DNA from: Alviniconcha marisindica
Taxonomy: Eukaryota; Mollusca; Gastropoda; Provannidae
Direction of reading: 5' to 3'
Length of the DNA: 64,000 bases
Assembly (NCBI GenBank): GCA_018857735.1
Contig: JABMCL010000533.1
Coordinates: forward strand, 124,001-188,000
Made by a program: the position numbers and the translations under genes. Position 1 is the stretch's first letter, and each line of letters starts with the position of its first letter. The notes under the pieces are model-generated. The model was given only the letters and a program-made list of their open reading frames with translations, was not told the DNA's origin and did not search any database. Of this stretch, positions 23,604 to 58,603 are shown piece by piece.

Positions 23604-24345
23604 TAGACTGGTTGTTGTGTAACAGGCTAGCACGTTCGCCGCCCATGCGACAAACCGTGTTCAGAATTGTCACTGTGAACATGGTCCGCCAGCTCCTCTT
23701 TCGTCTTTTTCTTCTACTTCTTTTCAAGTACACCGCATGTAAGATATCACATGTGTGATTTGGGGCATCACCTTTGGCCGAGATGCGCACTAGCAGAGAA
23801 ATGATTTGTTTGCAGGTGCGATATTTAAAAGGAAGTGAATGTGGATTTCTGACACGTTACTACGGCGAGCTTTTGTTTTCTGGGTCAATACAAAACAGTC
23901 CGCCTAAACAAGGTGCACCACTGTTTCTGGTTTCCGCTATGTCAGATCGATAATTTTATCTGGGCCGGGATGAAATCATGAGTAACTAGAATTCAAAGAG
24001 TCAGTCTGGTCATACCCTCTGAAGTATTTGCCCAGTTGCTATATTGCTTGTTGTTTTTTGTCCCCCCCCCCTTCTTTAAAAAAAATCCCATTCACTTCAT
24101 TTCAATTGTTCCTGTTCACTTTTGGTGTTTTCGTGTGATTTTCTCCGTTTGGTTCATGAATCGTGCAAAAAAAATGATCAGTCAGACGACGAACAAAAAC
24201 CAGAAGTAAACATACAATTAATGCAAGGTACAAACAGGACAGATTTACGGTTTTCTTACATTTCTCAACATCGCTCTACCGCAAGCCGCGTACGTGCTAC
24301 TTTTTGACAAACGGATGCGCATGTATCCGTCTGCGTGCACGCTCT
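23603..24345. other. No gene recognised
   Basis: A C tract lies at about 24062-24071. No supported coding sequence. Confidence 0.45.
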
Positions 24346-24346
24346 T

Positions 24347-24349
<3 letters not shown>

Positions 24350-24418
<69 letters not shown>

Positions 24419-24468
24419 TGTGCGCGCGCACGCGTGAGTGTGTGTGTGTGTGCGCGCGCGCGTGTGTG
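24350..24468. repeat. (TG)n with GC-rich alternating interruptions
   Basis: A long TG run followed by alternating purine-pyrimidine GCGCGC blocks, a candidate Z-DNA-forming stretch. Confidence 0.93.
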
Positions 24469-24935
24469 AAATCAATACTCATTGTTTACAGTTTGATCTG
24501 TTCATTTGTTCATGTATCTGCTGGCGGCAAAAGGTGAACTGAAGGGTTTCTTCTTGTATTTGACGTGAACTGTGACATCAATACACACATGGAAATCGAA
24601 AGGAAATATATCTCTTACCATTTTGTCGTCGTAAATCAGAAATGGTATTTCCTTTGAAAAACTGTAGCACACGAGAAGACGTATATTCCTTCTCTCTTCC
24701 ACCCTCCCGGCGTACGCTGGTGTCCAGTACAGATCTACTGTGTTCATTTTGTCCGATCGTTTCATGAGTTAGGTGCTCAGTGTGAGAACAATTTGAAGAC
24801 CACATGCTGGGAGAGAGTCGACAATCAGTTTATATAGCAGCAGGCGAAGACAGCGGTCAATCTAAAACTTACCTTTATGCACTCAACGTCAGGGTTCTGC
24901 AATAGCTCTGGCAGCGCCAGTCCACTCGCTTGCTT
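24469..24935. other. No gene recognised
   Basis: No coding domain identified. Confidence 0.45.

Positions 24936-24937
<2 letters not shown>

Positions 24938-24989
<52 letters not shown>
24938..24989. repeat. (TC)n microsatellite
   Basis: About 25 TC units followed by C-rich sequence to about 25041. Confidence 0.97.
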
Positions 24990-24990
<1 letters not shown>

Positions 24991-25810
24991 GTTATACTTC
25001 CCCTCCACCCCTCCCACCCCCCCCGCCCCCCAACGCCCCCCTTCTTAAACATTTTCAGTAAAACAGCACTGGAACTACGTAGCTACCATTTCAATATCAA
25101 ATTCTCCGGCTGACTGAACTTTTTCTTGGTGTTATATTATTACACTCTTCAATATTTGTTTTTGAGTCATTAAACACGTACGTTTGAGGTATTGCATAGC
25201 AAATATGGTCCAGCATATAAAGGCAAACATTGTGTAAAGCGCAGAGTAAAACGCAACTGCATTTGTATTGTTGTATTATCATTTTTACAAGCTGTACTCT
25301 CTACTCTTTTTGTCCCTACAGAAACGTATGGATCCCTCAAGAAATTGTCCCTGTCGGTTTGAGTCCTATTGCTCATAACAGGTCACTGAGACACTCGAAC
25401 AAAGAATTGATTTTCCTATTTCTTTCGCCTCACGAGCGCTGATTATAGTTTTTGAGTACGCTGCTGCATGGTCAGGTTCATAAGAGTGAAGATTGTGCTG
25501 CGCTTTGGAGGGGATGCGACAGCGGGTGGGGGCGCGCGCCGGTACACATTACCAACGGGACTACTGTGTCTCCTCTGGCTTGCGGGTTTCGGGAGAAAAA
25601 AGGCATTTAGAACAATTTAAAAAAAAATAAAAAATGTCTGTCTCTTTACGCGTACGAGAGCGTTGGTTGTTCCGGCCGGTCCTGGTATTCTGAGGAATCC
25701 GTGGTGGTGTTTGTTGAAAGTAGTTATCATCTTGCCTTCCTTTTTTTTACTTTTTTCTTTTTTTGGTTTGGAATGTGCGCGAGCTCAATGTTTCCAGTAT
25801 GGCGTCGAAG
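24990..25810. other. No gene recognised
   Basis: C-rich then AT-rich sequence. No domain-bearing frame. Confidence 0.45.
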
Positions 25811-25814
25811 CGAA

Positions 25815-26240
25815 ATTTTGATGTTGCTGATCGCTTTTACATGGCTCTCGAGCAGACTCACTGCGCTCGTATGTGATTCTACATGAGTGACTAGCTTTTC
25901 ATAGCGCGTTTTTTTAACATCCACCGAAGTGGTGTACTTACACCTTACAGCGCTGTCATGGCTGGTGCCACATGAAACTGCTGCCGTCTAGGCGCGTTCT
26001 GTGTACACCATGCAACAAATCATCATGCAAAACCACATACGTAAGATTCATGTGTGTTTAGCTGTAACCTGCCACCTACACTTCTGGCAGAATGACGTGG
26101 AACGGATACCGAAATAAGAGTCAGCACAGAAAGTTGACCCTGGAGAAGAAATTCTCCCGCCGCTCCTGCAGGGACTCGAACCCGCGACCTTTCAATCACG
26201 AGTCCGGCGCTCTAACCAGTGAGCTATCCCCGTTCCCCCA
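25815..26240 (-). mobile_element. tRNA-derived SINE, second near-complete copy
   Basis: Collinear with the copy at 14.66-15.11 kb. The tRNA-like head has the B-box complement GGGACTCGAACCC at 26171-26183, the body has TTGACCCTGGAGAAGAAATT, and the tail has CTCTCGAGCAGACTCACTGC. It differs by small indels, for example missing about 30 bp near 26095 that copy 1 has. Confidence 0.85.
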
Positions 26241-26389
26241 TTAGATGGGTTAAAATATTGCCGTTGTGATGGGGATGGGGTATACTGAAATCTCTGTGTC
26301 CATCTGTCCATCTGTTAAAGGTACATGCTCTCGGTGACACTAACAGTCACTAATAACGAGCACCAGAACCAGCTTTGGTCATAATGTTG

Positions 26390-26715
26390 ATTTCTACCAG
26401 AACTGAAATGGTTCAAACGAACTGGGTAACGAACCATTTTGTACCTGTGGTGCCACAGTTATGCTGCAAAACAAAAGAAACTGACACTCCATCATATAAA
26501 GCCAAGCCAAGATCCCAGAGGTCTGCCAGGATGCCGTGTTTCCACATCGTGTTGTAGGCTTTCTCAAGAAAACATATAGTCCAGACGTGTTCTTTATTAA
26601 CAAAGGCGTTTCTGATAAACGATCTAATGTACTGTGGTTCTTCCTGCAACCAGAGTGCTTCTCCGAAGGGAAACTTTGTGACTCCAGATGACGGGGGGAA
26701 AAACCGGATTCCCAA
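26390..26715 (-). mobile_element. Reverse transcriptase palm fragment of a non-LTR retrotransposon
   Basis: The minus strand encodes SGCRKNHSTLD in one frame and NKEHVWTICFLEKAYNTMWK followed by HGILADLWDLGL in another. This matches the GFRKxxST...FDLEKAYDTxWK...GIL block of Jockey-type reverse transcriptases. The first catalytic Asp is replaced by Cys-Phe in this copy, and frame changes mark it as dead. Probably the same family as the RNase H fragments at 15.4 and 34.8 kb. Confidence 0.7.
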
Positions 26716-26934
26716 ACGCTGTTATACACCTTCAGTAGAACAGATAATGCCGAGTTTTACCATTGATTTTTCTGATCGCTTTTCAGACTGTCTGTGTTTG
26801 AGTTTTTGAATTTAATTTGGATCCATGAAAGGAGAACAGACCCCAAAAACTTGCTACATGACATTGTTTCACATGACACTCCAGCTCAAGCCACCATCAT
26901 ACCAAGTTTAGTTACAAAAGGTTCAGCGATTCAG

Positions 26935-27035
26935 AAGACATCAGCAGAGCTCAGAACTGTGTGAAAGAGGAGATGGACCTGGCCTCCTGTCCGCAATAGT
27001 CCCTGCAGACGTAAAGCAACATTAAAGAGGAAGGT
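26935..27035. repeat. Dispersed repeat with GACGTAAAGCAACA end
   Basis: Shares GCAGAGCTCAG, CTGTGTGAAAG, CCTCCTGTCC and GACGTAAAGCAACA in order with 16.06-16.16 kb. Confidence 0.6.
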
Positions 27036-27420
27036 ATTATGACAAAACCTGGACAGATGGACCCAGTGATTCCAGTATACCCCATCCCCATCACAGCAAT
27101 ATTATGCACAAATGAGTCTATGCATTTAACACAACATACACAGTTTGAACTGGATCAAATAAATATTACCAAAAATGGCAAAATAAAATGTTAAAAATAG
27201 AATTTTATGAACTGTCTGCAGCTGCTTTGACTTTGAACTAGGTCTGTGTCACCAAAAGTGGAGAGAACAATTAAAGCTCAATGACATTGCGTTTGACAGT
27301 TATTACATCTACAGTGTCTAACAAAATCGCAATGTTCAAGTTTTTGATATCTTCATTTTGGACACCCAGTTGGCTGGCCTAAAACTGATGACTACACAGA
27401 CTTGTGTTGTGACATAATTT
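27036..27420. other. No gene recognised
   Basis: AT-rich sequence with no coding motif. Confidence 0.45.
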
Positions 27421-27424
27421 GATG

Positions 27425-27575
27425 CTCCACCTTTGGTGGATTTTATGTACCTTGTATGTTCTCACAAGCCCGATGGCACTTACCATAGATGATTTGAAAG
27501 AATCAAATCTCGGTCATGTCTTGGTATATGTGTGTGATGTCTGTTGAGTGCTGTTGGTTCCCTTTGTTGATTCTC
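27425..27575 (+). mobile_element. Half copy of the palindromic MITE, right arm
   Basis: Starts CCTTTGGTGGATTTTATGTA, continues CTTGTATG, CTTACCATAG and GATGTCTGTTGAGTGC, and ends CCCTTTGTTGATTCTC. The order is as in the right arm of the full copies, but no left arm is present. Confidence 0.65.
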
Positions 27576-27659
27576 TTTTGTATAGCCAATTAGCCAATTA
27601 GAAAAATAGAAGACCAAGCATATAAATGTTTGGTCTGCTGCTTTTCTACTTGGCTAATT

Positions 27660-28215
27660 TCTACCTTCACCGGTTTACGTGTCTTCAGTTTTCTTAATTC
27701 TCTCCACTTTCCCTGCCGGGAGGTACTGCGGGCACAAACATTGAGACTCCCACTCCTGAGAAACCAGCGCTACCAATATAACTTTAGTGGAATCTGTGTG
27801 TATTTACTTGCAGGTCAGGTGTAGGCAATAGTTTTTTAAGCAGGTAATTCGGGTCTCTGGTGTTGTGTCCCTAATGTTCTATGCATGTCTGTCAAGCGCA
27901 ACTAAATCCACTTGTTTTTTTAAATATTTTTATATCCTTTATTTGATAGCCTGGCATATGCTTTGCCTACTGTTGTGAATTATACAAGACTAAGATTCGA
28001 CCATCTCAGTTCACTCCACTTCATTTTCCGCTTCATAATCCTGTCTCCACTTTCCCTCCTTGCGTTGGGGTGCTGCAGATGCAGAAATTTGGATTCCCTC
28101 TTTTGAGACTCCAATGCTACCAAAGGAAGAAACCAGTTCTCTCTTATAAGCACAAAATAAGTCAGAACACAGCCTTACATGTACGCTTTACCTGCTGCCA
28201 AAAAATGGACTATAC
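27660..28215. repeat. Two copies of a CTCCACTTTCCCT... segment
   Basis: CTCTCCACTTTCCCTGCCGG with AGGTACTGCGGGCAC near 27700-27735 resembles CTCCACTTTCCCTCCTTGCG with GCTGCAGATGCAGAAAT near 28047-28090. Both precede a segment mentioning GAGACTCC. Related sequence lies at 10.54 and 15.80 kb. Function unknown. Confidence 0.5.
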
Positions 28216-28221
28216 TCATTT

Positions 28222-28535
28222 CTTTTGAATCAACCAACAAGGGAGTTGCATTCGAAATACATAACACGAGTACAACAACAAAGACCTGAGTCGCCTATAG
28301 TAGATCTCACCTGGCGTGCGTGTAAATACAAGGTACATAAACTCCACCAGAGGTACTTCCTCTGGTGGAGTTTATGTACCTTGTATTTACACACAAGCCA
28401 GGTGAGATTTACCATAGGCAACTCAGGTCTTTGTTGTACTTGTGTTACGTATTTGAGTGCAAATTAACTCCCTTGTTGACTGATTCTGCAAGAGCGCTCT
28501 GGGCCTCGTTCTGTTTCAGATTCATTTCTTTTGCA
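28222..28535. mobile_element. Complete palindromic MITE
   Basis: A long imperfect palindrome. The left arm reads AACAAGGGAGTTGCATTCGA through AAAGACCTGAGTCGCC, CACCTGGCGTGCGTGTAAAT and AAGGTACATAAACTCCACCA. A 5-nt centre (TACTT near 28355) separates it from a right arm reading the complement back to AACTCCCTTGTTG near 28465-28477. The inner 24 bp on each side pair perfectly. The outer flank CGCTCTGGGCCTCGTTCTGT at about 28494-28513 is shared with the 13.7 and, diverged, 36.2 kb copies. No transposase is encoded, so mobility would need an autonomous partner. Confidence 0.85.
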
Positions 28536-28539
28536 CAAA

Positions 28540-29205
28540 TCCTCTCTCCACCATTTATTTGCTTTGTTGGGAATATCTGACACAGCTTTTCATGTGGGCT
28601 TGTGAAATAAAGTTGGTAATCCTGCTTGTTGCAAGCCTGTGCACAAAATTGTCTCTTGTTCAGTGAATACGAGTTTACTTGTCATCTAATAAACTGATTT
28701 CTGATCTTGTGTTTTTTTGTAGAGCAGTTGTATGTTCCGATGAGCTTGCCTCAAATGTTTTTGATAAACTAATTGTGGTTAAATTAAAAATGGAAATTGA
28801 TATTATGTTTACTATTGACTACTTTGTGCAGTTTGACTTGACTTGAATACATAGTTTGAGACTGTATTGTACAATGAAACATTCCGACAAAAAACAAAAT
28901 CGCCACACATGAAGTCAGTCCAAGTTTACATTCTATCTCATCGAACCATAACAGTCATTCCATCAAACATATATATCCACAGGACATCCACAACAAACAA
29001 TATTATATTATCACTCAATGCCCATAGAATCAGGTTTGACACAACTCACTGAATAATAGGCAGCAGTAGTCTAGTAGTGTACTCAAACGAACACCGAATG
29101 ATTTCCATTTAAACACTGAGTAAACCACACACACACGCGCGCATGCATGCACACCCGCACGCACGCATGCACATATACACACTCACATGTACAAACACAT
29201 GCATG
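28540..29205. other. Unique-looking AT-rich sequence
   Basis: No coding domain recognised. A degenerate CA/GC-rich run is at about 29128-29205. Confidence 0.45.
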
Positions 29206-29209
29206 CACA

Positions 29210-29420
29210 AAGGAAAGAGCAAAGACAGATTATGGTCATGTTAGGAGTTATAACTCCTGCACCAAGTAAACGTTTCAGCACAATTTGCCACCCCGAGGTG
29301 ATGAATCATGTCAAAGTGACAAACTGTCATGTCAAAGTGGCAAACTGTCATATCAAAGTGACAAACTGTGGCAGAACATCAAATTTAACACACTGATTGA
29401 CAAACCATGTTGGAGTCAAC
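29210..29420. repeat. Three 22-bp units within a diverged CGATTTGTCA-type repeat
   Basis: Three near-identical units of about 22 bp, CATGTCAAAGTGACAAACTG with small changes, lie at about 29308-29370. The flanking GTTTCAGCACAATTTGCCAC, then CCCGAGGTG, matches the organisation at 10.92 and 20.4 kb. Confidence 0.7.
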
Positions 29421-31038
29421 CCACAGTCACACTTTTCATGTGAGTCAAAAACTGGATAATGTGACACACATATTTGTTTAGAATATTCTCTTGTGATCTT
29501 GAAAGTGTGTAGAGGTTATTAAAACCACTATGAATGTGTAAAACTCAATGCTTTAAACATCATCTAAAAAATCATATTTAAGGTTATGTCAAGTCCAAAC
29601 ATGCATCATATATCTATCACCTTCAAAAACATGGCAGAGTCATGAAAAAACATTTGAGTCCACTCATGTCCTGGTTTGTAACAACTGTACAAAGTTTGAA
29701 TTCAACCGGATCAATGCTTAACAAAAATGTAACCTTCATTTGGACTTTTTCAATATCACCTTGAAAATAGGTCAGTGTAACTGAAATGGTTTGCAAGTGT
29801 AAAGCTTGAAACTTACCACACATATCTGTAATAATAATCATGAGAATTTAGAGCATATAACCTTCAAATAACACCCTAAGCATGTACATAATCATGACAA
29901 TCAATCATACAAAGCATTCAAGAGATACTTCTACACAGTAATCACAAACCAAAACCCTGCACAAGGTTTGTCACCTTGCATAGTCAATGTTCTTCAAAAG
30001 CAATGCTTCAACCACAAGCTACTGGTACTACTCAGGAAAGAATGCTTGTGTGGACCCATTCTTAGCAACTCCATTGCATACCGTACAGTTGACCTGTATA
30101 AAATACAGTTTTTTCATTATTTTGGGGGGATATGGCCATATTGGAAAATGGATACAGGAAAACATAAGTTTCATGAGATTTTGTGTTGTGTAAAACAGAG
30201 CAAAAAGACTGAAAAATTGTTGAACGAACAGCCGACACACGCCATTGCCAAATGCACACTGACTGGCCTAGTGTAATAGGCTAAGAAATCTCGTCGGAAG
30301 TGAGATTTTAAGCTGTGCATGTGTATTTTGCACATTACTGCTTTTTCCTTCTGCTGCTACATGTACCAGTTGGGATTCAAAACACTGCTGCCACCAGCGA
30401 AGTAACAAAAGACCCTGGCCTGCATAAGGGAAATACAGGTTCACAAACTCTGGACTAAGGTTTACTCCCAAAAGGGGTTGACAGCTATGCATTGGATGCC
30501 AGACAATGCCAACACAAAGACAAAATGGTTAGTGGCATTGTGAATGTTTCATGCTCTGAAAAACTTATTAGTGTATTTGTCTCATTCCACAACAAAAGAT
30601 AACAGACAAAAATATACCTGAACACCTCTGTTTCATGTGTCCAATGTCTCATATATTTTCATAGCAAACTATGCCAAAAATATTAAACACCAATGAAAGA
30701 TTTAACACACAGAGGCAGAACATGAAAATCAGATGTAAAGCACATCATTATTATGGCATTATATTTAATCTGTACACCATTTCAGAATCAGGCTGTTCAA
30801 GGATAAATGATTTTGTGAGTGGAAAGAGGTGAATACCTTGCCACCTTTTCCACCTGTGTTTTGACATCTTTCTGTAAAAAAGAAAGCATATGCTAATGTA
30901 CTTAAACAGGGTTTCATTGTTCTCTTCATTCATTTCACTTTTTTTTTTTACTCTGCAGCTTTGCATTGTGCACTAATGCTGTACAAATATCTTTTTACAT
31001 TACAATAAATGAAACAGTTGTTGACTTATCCTATGTGT
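29421..31038. other. 3' flank of the ZSWIM2 gene; no other gene recognised
   Basis: Downstream of the minus-strand stop at 31039. Short frames at 29968-30276 have no recognisable domain. A possible ATTAAA-type polyadenylation hexamer on the minus strand lies near 30765-30770, 270 bp past the stop; this is weak evidence. Confidence 0.4.
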
Positions 31039-55683
<24,645 letters not shown>

Positions 55684-55725
55684 GACAGTTATGAAGACAA
55701 TATCAATAATGCTAGTCAGTAAGAC

Positions 55726-55732
<7 letters not shown>

Positions 55733-55788
<56 letters not shown>
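55733..55788. repeat. (TA)n microsatellite upstream of the ZSWIM2 start
   Basis: About 27 TA units, 50 bp upstream of the ATG on the minus strand. Confidence 0.97.
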
Positions 55789-55790
<2 letters not shown>

Positions 55791-56204
55791 AGAGCAGTGC
55801 TTAAAAACATGTAAGCTGAAAGTCTAGAATTAGGTGTACTTACAATTGACTATAAAGTATAATAAATAAAATACATAAATGTTTAATAATAATCACAAGT
55901 TTTCTAAATGTCTGTCTCTGAATATTCTAAATGTTTATCTCTGGAAGAAGCCTAAATGCCTGAGTTTTACAGAAGCTTTGGAGTATGCAGCCAATGGATG
56001 CTAGTAAATGAGCAAATTATCAGTTTATTTTAATTACTTTATTATACTTTCCAAAGCATTTTCTCGGCATGATATAACTATACTGGTTGACTGGGCATAA
56101 AAGTTAAATAATAAAACACCAAGTTACTTATTAAGTTACTTATTTTACCAATATTTTTCTAATTGATTAATCTAGGATGGCTCACTACAGCTAATCATTT
56201 GAGG

Positions 56205-56345
56205 ATGTACAGCTGGTGGAGTTTATGTACCTTGTAAAAAATTATGTACATGCCAGGTGAGAGTTACCATACATGACTCAGGTATCTGTTGTTGTGTTTG
56301 CATGTTTTGAGCACTAATTACCTCCCTTGATTGTTGCCAGCATTG
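56205..56345 (+). mobile_element. Half copy of the palindromic MITE, right arm
   Basis: CTGGTGGAGTTTATGTACCT, then CATGCCAGGTGAGAGTTACC, GACTCAGGTATCTGTTGTTG and GAGCACTAATTACCTCCCTT follow the right-arm order of the full copies. Confidence 0.75.
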
Positions 56346-56715
56346 CAAAAGAATCAGTAATAATTTCCATAATTTTTGTGTCGATTAGGTCTTTCGGTAA
56401 TTTGTTGAACTGCAGTTATTTATGTCATTGGTGATACTGATAGGTAAATGGTTGAAGCATGAGTCAAGTTAAATTCACAACACATGTGACTGTAGTACTA
56501 GTAGTATTAAGCAGTATAAAACTATAAGTAATATAAAAATTATAAAAACCAGAAGAATACAATGATCATTGTCTTGAAGATGGCCCAAATGATCAGAAGA
56601 CTTCAGAACAACAAACACTGTACATATCAATCAGCAAGAAAATACTCCTGCTGCTAATAAATGAAGTGCTGTGCTGTAGAATTCTAAAAACCACCAAGAC
56701 AGCCATCTTCAGAAA
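56346..56715. other. No gene recognised
   Basis: AT-rich sequence with no coding motif. Confidence 0.45.
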
Positions 56716-56719
56716 CAGC

Positions 56720-56720
<1 letters not shown>

Positions 56721-56807
<87 letters not shown>

Positions 56808-56829
56808 ACCCCCCCCCCCCCCCCCCCCC
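56721..56829. repeat. 109-bp poly-C tract
   Basis: All C except an A at 56762 and at 56808. It could form i-motif and G-quadruplex structures. The exact length is unreliable in any sequencing chemistry. Confidence 0.9.
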
Positions 56830-57214
56830 TGGATAATCAGAGACTGGAACAATCTGTTTTCAGACAGCTGAAGAATGAACCCGGCAGAGTAAGTGATTGG
56901 TAAATGGCCTCATTAACAGATGGTAGCATTAGCAGTTTGTACAAATTTATTGGGAAAAGAAAGGTTAAACACTTACACTAGAGTGACTAGTTAGAGTGTG
57001 AATGTACAGGATCAATTGTCTTGCCAACATCAGCAGTGAGTGCACAATGTTAATTGGATACTGGGTCAAACGTCAAAGAAACATATGGATATGCATACGG
57101 AACGACACAAATATAATAAAATCACTTTTTGCTGCAAATTTTGGCTAGAAGCGTAATCATAATTACCACTTATCACAATCAGCCTGTTTGAATGATTTTA
57201 GTGATATTTGTGAC

Positions 57215-57450
57215 CCAAAATGGCGTGTAAAATGTTCCGGGAATTTTCGGCCACCTCCTTGGATATTAACAATGTTCTGTAAAGTTCAAGACTACCATGG
57301 AAAATAACCGTACTCACTCTTCAAAACTGAAAACATTAAAAAAATAAAGCATCCAAATTGTACTTCGGCATCTCATCCGTTGTTGTTGGCAGCCATGTTG
57401 TTAGTGAGCCTCGCATTGAAATCACCAAGTACCTGCCACTTCCGGTTCAA
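57215..57450 (-). promoter_or_regulatory. Candidate TATA-less promoter region for ZSWIM2
   Basis: Holds AAAATGGCG (57217-57225), GCCATGTTG (about 57392-57400) and CACTTCCGGTT (57437-57447). These resemble YY1 and ETS sites typical of animal housekeeping-type promoters. It lies 1.5-1.8 kb upstream of the first coding exon on the minus strand, so an untranslated first exon would be required. Motif evidence only. Confidence 0.3.
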
Positions 57451-57637
57451 TCTTCAACAAATCAAACGGGAGACAGCTATAAGTAATAATCAACCAGTTA
57501 CTGTTAACATCTAGATACCTGCATCCTAGCACAGGTAGACTCGAACCCAACGATAAAGCTACAGATCAAATAATTTTTTTACAGAGTATTTTATTTTAAT
57601 ACGTTATAATGTTTTGGACCATCCTCGCTGGTAGCTA

Positions 57638-57720
57638 AGTACGGTGGCCGAGTGGTTAAGGCGTTGGACTTAAGATCCAATGGATTTATATCCGCGTGGG
57701 TTCGAACCCCACCCGTACTA
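57638..57720 (+). tRNA. tRNA-Leu (UAA anticodon)
   Basis: 83 nt. The acceptor stem AGTACGG/CCGTACT is perfect over 7 bp with discriminator A. The D arm has GCCGAGTGGTTAAGGC. The anticodon arm is TTGGA-CTTAAGA-TCCAA with anticodon TAA at 57671-57673. A long class II variable arm (TGGATTTATATCCGCG) and a T arm GTGGG-TTCGAAC-CCCAC follow. A and B boxes are intact, and a T7 terminator-type run starts at 57723. It decodes UUA leucine codons. No intron is seen. The clean stems argue for a functional gene. Confidence 0.95.
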
Positions 57721-57771
57721 GATTTTTTTGCTTCGAAACTTCGTTATGTGTATAGTGTTCTTTGTCTCATA

Positions 57772-57830
57772 TAAATACAATACAATACAACTTTATTGTC
57801 TCTGTGTAGAGAAATTTTTTTTCGGTCGTC
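57772..57830. repeat. Retroposon-tail-like segment
   Basis: ATACAATACAATACAACTTT followed by ATTGTCTCTGTG resembles a tail motif found in invertebrate retroposons. Weak evidence. Confidence 0.35.
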
Positions 57831-58466
57831 ATTCCTAAACATCCAGAACATAAACAATAAACATCAACAACTTCGGAGCTACAAAAACCCTCAAAACAAA
57901 AAATACTTACAATAACAAGACAACAAAACCCCCCTGCCCCCCGCATCTCACCACCCCACCTCACCCCCCCCCCCCCCCCCCCCCCCCCCCACCCCCCACC
58001 CCCCCCCACCCCCCACCCAAAACACACTATCCGGAACCATAACTAAAACACTCAATAAAACAATAAAAAAATTCCTTAAACAAAAAACACAAACACTAAA
58101 AAAACACCAATCGACCGCAACATATAAATTAGGCAGCAATTTTTATGAAAACACAATTAAAAAAGGATATTAATTCCTCACACACACACACACGCACGCA
58201 CACATGCACGCACGCCACCACCACCCACCACACAACCCAAAATTTTTTTTGGCTCACCAATAACTTAAAACATTCAATAAATAATACAATTTAAAAAAAA
58301 ATAAACACATTTCAAACATAATGGTTTAAAAATATTAAAAAGAAAACCAAAATATATAAATATATATAATATATTATATATATATATATAATATATATAT
58401 ATATATAATATATTATAATATATCCCACACACACCACACACCACAAAAACGATCCCCACCCCGCCG

Positions 58467-58523
<57 letters not shown>

Positions 58524-58600
58524 ACACACACACACGGCACACATACGCACGCACACATCATACGCATGCACACAAGTAATTGTCATGGGCAAATGCACAC
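57831..58600. repeat. G-depleted low-complexity region with long C tracts
   Basis: The plus strand is almost devoid of G over some 700 bp. It has C tracts at 57964-58018 and 58467-58523, an A/C-rich filler, a CA run near 58178-58190 and TA-rich blocks at 58352-58424. Open frames on the minus strand here are poly-Gly artefacts. Confidence 0.85.
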
Positions 58601-58603
58601 AAT

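Noticed and set aside
28225..28467. Pair of similar peptides on both strands as genes
   Set aside because: Both strands give nearly the same peptide because the DNA is a palindrome; this is a MITE.
58274..58598. Poly-glycine open frames on the minus strand
   Set aside because: They are translations of a C homopolymer and TA repeats.
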